From Acanthosepion esculentum (Eukaryota > Mollusca > Cephalopoda > Sepiida > Sepiidae), in NCBI GenBank assembly GCA_964036315.1, contig OZ038495.1:21458891-21522890 (forward strand): a DNA stretch of 64,000 nt, given 5' to 3'. Positions 62,101 to 64,000 of the stretch are shown piece after piece. A model generated the notes under the pieces. It did no database searches and was not told the DNA's origin. It saw nothing but the letters and a program-made list of their open reading frames with translations. A program made the translations under genes and the position numbers. The stretch's first letter is position 1; each line of letters begins with the position of its first letter.

Positions 62101-62813
62101 AAGTACTTTGCTTTTGAGAAAGGAAGCTATCATCATTGTTAGATAGTGACAAAATGTGTCATTACTGGCATGTCACAATGGATGAGAGAGAAAAGTAACA
62201 ATAATAAAACATCAAGTAGATCTATTTTCATGATGAAAAGATAAATAGAAAATAAATATATACACAAGTATAAATCTTTGGCCAATAAAAATGTAGGTCA
62301 TTTGAAAAACATATCCTGTTTCTAAGTTGTCAAAATTGGAGATCAGTAAGGTAGATTAAACATTGTATAAAATTAAAAATGTATTTCAAGCAGACAGTGA
62401 TAGATGATGGTGTGTCTATAACAGATTGTATTCAGTGTTATTCAGGATTAAAAACAAGACTTGGCATAAATACACAGTACTTAATGCACATGACTTTCTC
62501 TTTCTTTCTAATTGATGAATTTTTTGGAGTGGGAAACAAAAATACTTTTAATAGGTTATCAAATGCTGACTGAAGCAATGTAACATGGTCGATTTGGAGT
62601 AAGGAAACTGTCAACTATCAACAAAGCTCCTAACAAGTCGCTATTGGAGATATTCTATATTTAGTAAATTAGAGCTGCAGCCAGAAGAAAGCAAGATTAA
62701 CTACTGAATCTGTTCTTACCTCAAGACGCAGTTGCAAATTGTCATCTTCCAGAAGTCGCACCTTCTTCTGCAAGGAATCCACATTGATGTTGGATAAATT
62801 AAAGCCTTTTTCA
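24957..62813 (-). CDS. TRAK1: Trafficking kinesin-binding protein (TRAK/Milton), 3' portion, 11 exons
   Basis: This is an adaptor that couples mitochondria, through the Miro GTPases, to kinesin-1 and dynein on microtubules (family knowledge). The exons are 62720-62813, 60260-60338, 54840-54970, 54401-54475, 53345-53562, 51818-52033, 45644-45826, 42998-43143, 41839-41985, 37431-37566 and 24957-25644. They total 2113 nt: one leading base of a split codon, 703 codons and a TAA stop, with all ten junction phases agreeing. Residues 1 to about 190 are a charged coiled coil of HAP1_N type (YEEKEEKLVQDC, LAEWQDRYDELMELFEEVQD). Residues about 275-480 carry Milton-type signatures (GSNDLETALRRL, FKIPEKLQIVKPMEGS, HWQQLAQPHIGGIFESRPGV). 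The last ~230 residues are Ser/Thr/Asn-rich. Human TRAK proteins are roughly 900-950 residues, so the missing upstream part is probably short. Vertebrates have TRAK1 and TRAK2 while flies have one gene (milton), so the symbol names the family rather than a strict ortholog. Confidence 0.93.
25645..32040. other. TRAK intron, first part, no further features
   Basis: The 11.8-kb intron between the last two TRAK exons starts here (high-coordinate donor at 37430). This portion is AT-rich, with a (GA)n run near 30392 and a (GT)n run near 30508. No transposon or exon is recognisable. Confidence 0.55.
32049..32113. repeat. (TA)n microsatellite, 65 bp
   Basis: The longest pure TA run in the window, located about 50 bp 5' of the SINE at 32.17 kb. 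Confidence 0.95.
32164..32420 (+). repeat. tRNA-derived SINE, third family (Ser/Leu-like head)
   Basis: The head GGCATGCCCGAGTGGTTAAA contains an A box (TGCCCGAGTGG, 32173-32183) and a B box (GAGTTTGAATCTC, 32215-32227). The spacing is typical of class II tRNAs, but the fold is degenerate. A non-tRNA body of about 180 bp follows (GTCTGGAGGTGGTGATCCCA ... GGGTAGACATAACTGT). It lies between a TA microsatellite and a CT run. Confidence 0.72.
32661..32696 (+). other. Hammerhead-like motif CTGAAGA-stem-GAAA
   Basis: CTGAAGA at 32662-32668 is followed by GTGGA (32669-32673), an 8-nt loop and the exact complement TCCAC (32682-32686). Four bases later comes GAAAT at 32691. The first box and stem II fit a hammerhead core, but the CTAT between stem II and GAAA does not. 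Function is unproven. Confidence 0.3.
33436..33500. repeat. Perfect palindrome, 29-bp arms, tail-to-tail SINE ends
   Basis: The arms 33436-33464 and 33472-33500 are exactly complementary around a 7-nt ATAATTA centre. Each arm carries the SINE-tail sequence (AACATTGTGAATATGTCTGA...AATGTAA). The minus-strand arm continues into the SINE at 33.5-33.7 kb. The plus-strand arm is preceded by GGCCGA and then AT-rich DNA. Confidence 0.9.
33472..33698 (-). repeat. tRNA-derived SINE, copy 2, minus strand
   Basis: It has the same family and order as copy 1 at 7.9-8.2 kb. From 33697 on the minus strand there is an A-box-like CATGGCCCAGTGAATAA (about 33671-33687) and a B-box-like GAGTTCAATACCT (33622-33634). 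ACCTGAAGAAGGCCGGCC and the tail follow. It sits just upstream of the Penelope-like RT relic. Confidence 0.75.
33830..34560 (+). pseudogene. Penelope-like element reverse transcriptase, dead
   Basis: Across frames one reads FTKVPIQEALWVFRDKLASD, then SIPIDNLMEILTFCTQTT and YQQDEGLTMGSLLSPVMANI with YMEYFEEMA. Next come PWLRYIDDTFILWPH, the catalytic YxDD, and DHVNSIRSSIQFTVERENDN with KLAFLDVLISRTEHGFKTSV. YCKPTFIRQYLNFSSHHPYS follows. This is the RT order of Penelope-like elements. At least five stops or frameshifts interrupt it. No GIY-YIG endonuclease is visible downstream, so the 3' part is missing. It lies within a TRAK intron, antisense to that gene. Confidence 0.85.
34561..37295. other. 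Intronic sequence, mostly unassigned
   Basis: It includes a 30-bp perfect TG/CA palindrome at 35148-35177 and a 31-bp tandem duplication at 36283-36344. The rest shows no family signature. The 36.3-36.6 kb part looks vaguely LTR-like, but no matching second copy is present. Confidence 0.45.
36283..36344. repeat. Tandem duplication, 2 x 31 bp
   Basis: Each unit begins TGTCAACGAACACTCGTTGT and contains the small palindrome CAACGA-ACAC-TCGTTG. The units differ at only one position. Confidence 0.9.
37296..37334. repeat. Perfect hairpin, 17-bp arms
   Basis: 37296-37312 (ATTAAATCATGTTGAAC) pairs exactly with 37318-37334 around a TTTAT loop. It lies about 100 bp 3' of a TRAK exon's donor side, within the intron. 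Confidence 0.85.
37431..37566 (-). CDS. TRAK1: TRAK exon, downstream Milton region
   Basis: It encodes DYQSCPSKRFPESSTIYTYT, DSTVMHPSAQHYSLVKEPSD, QSNS. The Thr/Tyr-rich segment ending in a (L/M)HPS-like motif resembles the TRAK stretch after the acidic region. The acceptor is CATTGCAG and the donor is CTCTAT|GTAAG. The trailing AT plus the G that opens the last exon makes Met, so all phases close. Confidence 0.85.
37567..41838. other. TRAK intron, 4.3 kb
   Basis: It is mostly AT-rich, with a G-run near 38085 and a TA run near 40426. The stretch 39150-39630 is open in both directions for 60-118 codons and is somewhat GC-richer. No homology is evident, and it may be a transposon remnant. Confidence 0.45.
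41839..41985 (-). CDS. TRAK1: TRAK exon, HWQQLAQPHIGGI Milton motif
   Basis: It encodes SVTLRHWQQLAQPHIGGIFE, SRPGVQIKGEKKIDIEEEVY, NLSDYEED. HWxQLAxPxLGGIxxxRPGVxxKG followed by an acidic Asp/Glu-Tyr stretch is diagnostic of TRAK/Milton. The acceptor is TTCTGCAG and the donor is GGATG|GTAAG. It is 147 nt, a multiple of three. Confidence 0.94.
42998..43143 (-). CDS. TRAK1: TRAK exon, PEKLQIVKPMEG motif
   Basis: It encodes EGLSTPMFCPTPESMVSSDS, IMSGLSVSGSASVHFKIPE, KLQIVKPME. CPTP(D/E)S and (L/I)PEKLQIVKP(L/M)EGS are near-invariant TRAK signatures. The acceptor is CTCTAG and the donor is GGAAG|GTAAG. The final G completes Gly with the next exon. Confidence 0.94.
43144..45643. other. TRAK intron, 2.5 kb, with interspersed repeat
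   Basis: It is AT-rich and contains one copy of the repeat also seen at 63.2 kb (44869-44962) and a TA run at about 45026-45048. Confidence 0.5.
44869..44962. repeat. Interspersed repeat, copy 1 (~95 bp)
   Basis: GATGAAAATATAGTTTTACA ... GTATGTAAATATAAAAGTGG ACACTGA matches 63211-63307 at roughly 80% identity, in direct orientation. Both copies are adjacent to TA microsatellites. The family is unknown. Confidence 0.7.
45644..45826 (-). CDS. TRAK1: TRAK exon, DLETALRRL motif; NAGNAG acceptor
   Basis: It encodes SSNSNQLGRPGIPGSND, LETALRRLLVKRNWGLPDKD, then KHAELLQRSIMEQSF. GxPGS-x-DLE-x-ALRRL is the hallmark entry to the TRAK conserved C-terminal half. The acceptor is a tandem CAGCAG, so the exon may start at 45826 or 45823 without a frame change (one Ser more or less). 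The donor is TTCAG|GTTGGC. Confidence 0.92.
45824..45829 (-). promoter_or_regulatory. Tandem NAGNAG splice acceptor
   Basis: On the minus strand the acceptor reads CTCAGCAG before the TTCCAATTCC start of the TRAK DLETALRRL exon. Both AGs keep the frame, because the exon starts with one base of a split codon in either case. This can yield two isoforms differing by one residue in a Ser/Asn run. The sequence is seen directly; use of both sites is inference. Confidence 0.5.
47673..47712. repeat. (TA)n microsatellite
   Basis: TA run of about 40 bp inside a TRAK intron. Confidence 0.95.
48677..48709. repeat. (TG)16 microsatellite
   Basis: Pure TG run of about 33 bp, inside a TRAK intron. Confidence 0.95.
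51818..52033 (-). CDS. TRAK1: TRAK exon, Ser-rich linker
   Basis: It encodes IHNWKIFETARAAKKATQKM then KERRSSSLLLKVPSG, an acidic Ser/Thr stretch, and SSLYLSDGESFASDGYNADL. The FETA/V...K-Q segment followed by SS-x-Y-x-SD matches the linker between the coiled coil and the Milton region. The acceptor is TTGTTAG and the donor is TGTGG|GTAAGC. The two trailing bases join the next exon as a Gly codon. Confidence 0.87.
52098..52223. repeat. Direct repeat, 39 bp, period 87
   Basis: TTGGAGTATTTTGTACATGT followed by AGTTGATAATTATAAAAAG lies at 52098-52136. An identical copy is at 52185-52223. The spacer is itself a repetitive TTTTACATATA array, which suggests slippage or a local duplication 65 bp from a TRAK exon acceptor. 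Confidence 0.88.
53345..53562 (-). CDS. TRAK1: TRAK exon, end of HAP1_N coiled coil, GC donor
   Basis: It encodes LAEWQDRYDELMELFEEVQD followed by ELRTLRRKHKPS and a Ser-rich run with DSLASELETSMRSE. This is the canonical TRAK order: DRY-x-E-x-M-x-x-L, E-x-L-x-x-L-R-x-K, then DSLA-x-E-x-E-x-x-M-R-x-E. The exon begins after a TTTCAG acceptor in phase 0. It ends ...GAA AGA AG|GCAAGA, a GC donor that joins the next exon as an Arg codon. Confidence 0.94.
54331..54358. repeat. Poly(A) run, 28 bp
   Basis: A28 on the plus strand, 42 bp from the donor end of the 75-nt TRAK exon. It would be a U28 run in the pre-mRNA. Confidence 0.95.
54401..54475 (-). CDS. TRAK1: TRAK exon, 25-codon coiled-coil exon
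   Basis: This is a 75-nt exon in phase 0 at both ends. It encodes ISFENLEYHKKLEAAKDSQQ then KLTKE, which corresponds to the ENxEL...AAKxxQxxLTxEL part of TRAK. The acceptor is TTTTGCAG and the donor is AGAG|GTTAGC. Its length is a multiple of three, so skipping it would preserve the frame. Confidence 0.88.
54840..54970 (-). CDS. TRAK1: TRAK exon, HAP1_N coiled coil, GC donor
   Basis: The peptide reads DVNSQLESFSDELAQKTEES, SRQKEEITNLLSQVVELQ, RKNRE. It is a continuous charged coiled coil equivalent to the LxSQxVxLQ stretch of TRAK proteins. The acceptor is TTTTTCAG. The only donor that keeps the frame is GAG|GCAAGT, a textbook GC donor. Using the GT four bases downstream would shift the following exon into an early stop. 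Confidence 0.9.
56501..56535. repeat. (TA)n microsatellite bordering the Penelope-like locus (left)
   Basis: TA run of about 35 bp, 113 bp outside the left inverted arm. Confidence 0.95.
56648..56871 (+). repeat. Left arm of identical 224-bp inverted repeat
   Basis: By eye it is identical, base for base, to the reverse complement of 58852-59075. It contains an ATG-initiated frame, MVLPLHSDDHVSEMEAKAPE ... HSLRVSKVTD. On this side the frame leaves the repeat and stops after KSIHLDKGW (56901). I do not recognise the encoded peptide. Confidence 0.93.
57080..57475 (-). pseudogene. Partial tandem copy of the Penelope 3' end
   Basis: The segment 57285-57470 (GACAATGACGGCAAAG ... TATGTATAAAGGACATTTAA ... 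GGATTCTTTCCAGTGTTTGA) is a diverged copy of 57740-57965, the C-terminus of the GIY-YIG frame, in the same orientation. Downstream, TTTAGGTTAGAATATGTTTT, AAACCAAGTAAATGTA and TATTTAAAATTATTTAT repeat the 3' region that follows the main frame. It is therefore a head-to-tail partial element. Confidence 0.8.
57696..57723. repeat. Poly(T) run, 28 bp (poly(A) on the element strand)
   Basis: T28 on the plus strand, just past the stop of the Penelope-like frame. The partial tandem copy has a TTTTA pentamer array at the equivalent position (about 57250-57275). Confidence 0.95.
57733..59049 (-). CDS. Penelope-like RT remnant + Cys motif + GIY-YIG endonuclease, 438 aa, open
   Basis: Residues 1-66 come from the inverted repeat and are not RT-like. 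From residue 66 on, DGLMVIRNSTNFRIDKIRKA is the sequence that normally follows the catalytic YRD-Asp of Penelope RTs. VNFLDITLDLKNNTYTPYKK and YIHPKSNHPSSIIKHIPLSI come next. A Cys cluster, CNCRNPQNCPLQNKCC, lies near residues 294-309. The GIY-YIG-type endonuclease reads KIYIGCTSHEFKKRFYQHQS, LSKYFWHLKE and CPLCIHEKLYI near the end. The reading frame is uninterrupted, but the RT fingers and palm up to the catalytic Asp are absent, so it cannot be an active RT. It might still encode an endonuclease-bearing protein. A full element would be roughly twice as long. Confidence 0.85.
   Translation of the reverse strand: MVLPLHSDDHVSEMEAKAPEFNFVIKPKTLVPFPHQANFGVTYFLKFTVVNGTGKIHSLRVSKVTDGLMVIRNSTNFRIDKIRKALYKEFKSMGLKITVSTKIKKVNFLDITLDLKNNTYTPYKKLNTNPVYIHPKSNHPSSIIKHIPLSIRKRISTNSANDKIFDEHINFYNKALKDSGYKNLKLTYIKNENGKHRKNRSRKIIWYTPPYNQMVKNKLGQKFLELILKHFPGGSKLSTIFNRNTLKLSYSCTDNLEKIIKKHNTNILNKHLYQNQKIVDKGKIQTTTNEGEQKLCNCRNPQNCPLQNKCCIESVVYQCNISSVENPENIKIYIGCTSHEFKKRFYQHQSSFRINKYKSQTSLSKYFWHLKESNKTPTVKWKLIRRARICRSLNDPCPLCIHEKLYITKFIKNKNLLNQRNEIAIFCRHCQKFSLNNL
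58852..59075 (-). repeat. Right arm of identical 224-bp inverted repeat
   Basis: Partner of 56648-56871. It supplies the start codon (59049) and the first 66 residues of the 438-aa frame. It is bounded outside by a TA microsatellite. Confidence 0.93.
59072..59128. repeat. (TA)n microsatellite bordering the Penelope-like locus (right)
   Basis: TA run of about 57 bp, directly abutting the right inverted arm. Confidence 0.95.
59626..59960. mobile_element. TA-flanked MITE, 335 bp
   Basis: The left end ATTCCCCATGTATAATATGC matches the inverted right end ATTCCCCATGTATAATACGC with one mismatch in 20. TA flanks both ends. Inside, TATAATACACACCCC-like blocks recur three times (about 59654, 59709 and 59895) as subterminal repeats. 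No ORF is present. A Tc1/mariner/pogo-type target site is likely, but the superfamily is not proven. Confidence 0.82.
60260..60338 (-). CDS. TRAK1: TRAK exon, HAP1_N coiled coil (YEEKEEKL motif)
   Basis: It encodes TSQLASVTEDYEEKEEKL then VQDCLKQL. The YEEKE-xx-L-xx-DC signature is one of the most conserved TRAK segments. The acceptor is TTTTCAG and the donor is CTGT|GTAAG. The exon starts in phase 0 and ends with a single T, which completes a Ser codon with the next exon. Confidence 0.92.
60684..60783 (+). repeat. Partial SINE (same family as 8.93-9.25 kb)
   Basis: CTAATGCCCTTGGGGAAGGT ... AGCTATGGGTAAATTGCAGG ... CCTATAGCCTTGGTTGGCTA aligns with 9038-9139. The tRNA-like head is missing, so the copy is 5'-truncated. 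Confidence 0.8.
60805..60871 (+). repeat. Two consecutive hairpins between SINE and LINE fragments
   Basis: The first hairpin pairs 60805-60812 with 60829-60836 (CAGCCTGA/TCAGGCTG). The second pairs 60842-60854 with 60859-60871 (13-bp arm TGCCCAAGACACA, CCAC loop), both exactly. They lie between the truncated SINE and the LINE fragment. Confidence 0.85.
60880..61760 (+). pseudogene. 3' fragment of the Jockey-like LINE family
   Basis: Homologous to 4211-4900. In order it reads REPFFGPPISMDDASLQ, GLMFSTDMNWGNYIKSVARS with ATRKISSLCHVR, YKSILCQCIEYCCHIKSDAF and YLEIFDKIQRRICSVISPGM. Then come FYKYFHDNRSDELSSLTTKL, HEFKCITKLVAKSHHFIVKI and LWNSI. The 3' UTR resembles CTTGTGTCTTAGTTGCTTTA. At least three frame changes occur. 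It is 5'-truncated within the RT, as is common for LINE insertions, and antisense to TRAK. Confidence 0.85.
61770..62719. other. TRAK intron, unassigned
   Basis: AT-rich intronic DNA. I see nothing that can be assigned. Confidence 0.5.
62720..62813 (-). CDS. TRAK1: TRAK exon (first in window), start of HAP1_N coiled coil
   Basis: The translation is SEKGFNLSNINVDSLQKKV followed by RLLEDDNLQLRLE. This matches the heptad-rich start of the TRAK/HAP1 conserved coiled coil. A TTGCAG acceptor precedes it, and the donor is GAG|GTAAG. The first base completes a codon whose other two bases lie in an exon beyond the window. The exon ends in phase 0. Confidence 0.88.
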
Positions 62814-63174
62814 CTGCAAGAGCAAAAAAATAAAAAATAAAAAAAATAAAATAAAAATCAAATTTAGGGAAAGGAGAACCAAGTCAAGACCATGGACCAA
62901 AAGAACACACCCCAAATAATTCAAGCAAAGTCAGGTTTTTCAATGAAATTAAACTAAAACTATGCTATTTCTTTTCAAGGTATTTACACAGACACACACA
63001 AAAGTAAAAGATCCCCCCAAAAAGCAGAACATATTTGATAGTAATTATCTTCCATTTTATCTTCAGGTTCCAGAGTTTTATTTATTTGACTCAAGTGAAA
63101 TTCTGTTATTATTCCAGCAAAAAGAAATTTCTCAAGACAAATTCCTTTAAGTTAATGAATGAATGAGAGAGAGA

Positions 63175-63177
<3 letters not shown>
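62814..63177. other. TRAK upstream intron sequence
   Basis: Intronic sequence 5' of the first visible exon, with an A/T-rich polypyrimidine side and no further features. Confidence 0.5.

Positions 63178-63210
<33 letters not shown>
63178..63210. repeat. (TA)n microsatellite
   Basis: TA run of about 33 bp, immediately before interspersed repeat copy 2. Confidence 0.95.
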
Positions 63211-63213
<3 letters not shown>

Positions 63214-63307
63214 GAAATATAGTTTTAAGGTATGCTATATTTATGGGATAAAGTGCTCAATATCAGAGATAGAGCGTATGTAAATATTAAAAAAAAAGTG
63301 GACATTG
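63211..63307. repeat. Interspersed repeat, copy 2
   Basis: GAAGAAATATAGTTTTAAGG ... TATGTAAATATTAAAAAAAA AGTGGACATTGG matches 44869-44962. See that entry. Confidence 0.7.
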
Positions 63308-63419
63308 GATATTTTAAGTCAAGCACTCAACATAATCCTAAATATATCAACAAATTTGAAATGAGTGTACAACATTTAACTTCACTTGATCAAAAATTTA
63401 TAATTTATGAGAGAAGTAG

Positions 63420-63728
63420 ATAGGTTCGAACAGCAGTACAGGTTTATGCCCCCCCACCGTTTAGGATTGGGTTTCTGGTTTCTTCTAAAGTTTACTTCAA
63501 CTATACTTTTAACATTTCCACCTAAACTTTGAAATTTTCATTCCTCAATAGGTTCACCTTGGTCACTTTCCTTCATGGTCTTTTGAACAAGAATAAAGGT
63601 TCATGCCTTGTTTCCTGTTTAGGATTGGGTTTCCACTTCCTTCTAAAGTTTTTTCATTCCTAAATCCTCTCACACCCCCTTGCGTCTTAGTGGCATTATC
63701 ACTTTGCTTGGGGTGAATTGATTAATCA
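63420..63728 (+). mobile_element. LINE 3' UTR fragment, internally duplicated
   Basis: The end, CTTGCGTCTTAGTGGCATTA then TCACTTTGCTTGGGGTGAAT, matches the 3' end of the Jockey-like LINE at 4970-5012. TTTAGGATTGGGTTT ... TTCTAAAGTTT occurs at about 63460 and again at about 63618 (period 158), so the 3' UTR is present twice, one copy partial. A purine-only tail follows directly. Confidence 0.75.
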
Positions 63729-63729
63729 G

Positions 63730-63845
63730 AAGAAAAAAAAAAGAAAAAAAAGGAAAAAAAAGGAAAAAAAAAAGGAAAAAAAAAGGAAAAAAAAAAGGGA
63801 AAAAAAAAAGGGGAAAAAAAAAAAGGGAAAAAAAAAAGGGAAAAG
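63730..63845 (+). repeat. Polypurine (A)n(G)n array at LINE 3' end
   Basis: About 115 bp of pure purine. A-runs of 8-11 are separated by 1-4 G. The G blocks lengthen from G to GG to GGG/GGGG along the array. It probably derives from the LINE poly(A) tail. Confidence 0.9.
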
Positions 63846-64000
63846 ACTCCTCATATGAGGGTGGATCAATAAATCTATAGCCTGATATGAAATTATTAGC
63901 TAAAATACTGATCAGATATTTTCACTGTACAAGGTTTGATTTATGTGATATTTATTACTGAATTATGTGCCTTGACAAGAAAGGAGATGATGCTGAAAAA

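Overview
The window is AT-rich animal nuclear DNA: long introns with GT-AG and a few GC-AG borders, (TA)n and (TG)n microsatellites, tRNA-derived SINEs, LINEs, Penelope-like elements and TIR transposons. The repeat mix, and the resemblance of the decayed LINE proteins to types I know from molluscs, suggest a mollusc, quite possibly a coleoid cephalopod. That taxonomic call is inference.

The only host gene I can support is on the minus strand: the 3' portion of a trafficking kinesin-binding protein (TRAK/Milton) gene. Eleven exons lie between 62813 and 24957. Their splice phases join without a break into 703 residues plus a stop. The start of the gene lies beyond 64000. Order in the protein: HAP1_N-type coiled coil (exons at 62.7, 60.3, 54.9, 54.4 and 53.5 kb), a Ser-rich linker (51.9 kb), the Milton-type conserved region (45.7, 43.1, 41.9 and 37.5 kb), and a Ser/Thr/Asn-rich tail (25 kb). 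Two introns need GC donors for the frame to hold, and one exon starts at a CAGCAG acceptor.

Layout. 1-1440: plain AT-rich DNA. 1441-2046: minus-strand LINE RT fragment with a 178-bp tandem duplication. 2047-5024: decayed Jockey-like LINE. 6.2-9.3 kb: SINE relics, a Tc1 transposase pseudogene and two tRNA-headed SINEs. 10.2-11.2 kb: second LINE relic, minus strand. 12.0-14.3 kb: a foldback/MITE with ~90-bp arms, a hairpin and a 406-bp mariner-type MITE. 14.2-24.95 kb: gene-free, transposon-poor DNA just past the TRAK stop. 25.6-37.4 kb: an 11.8-kb intron holding a SINE, a palindromic SINE tail and a dead Penelope-like RT. 55-60.3 kb: an intron holding a Penelope-like element with an open 438-codon GIY-YIG reading frame, bounded by identical 224-bp inverted repeats, and then a TA-flanked MITE. 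60.7-61.8 and 63.4-63.85 kb: further pieces of the Jockey-like LINE family.

The most unusual structure is the Penelope-like locus at 56.65-59.08 kb. Its open reading frame starts inside the inverted repeat and joins the RT just at the catalytic Asp-Gly. The recurrent CTGANGA...GAAA motifs in SINE and other repeat tails are also worth checking as hammerhead-like ribozyme cores.
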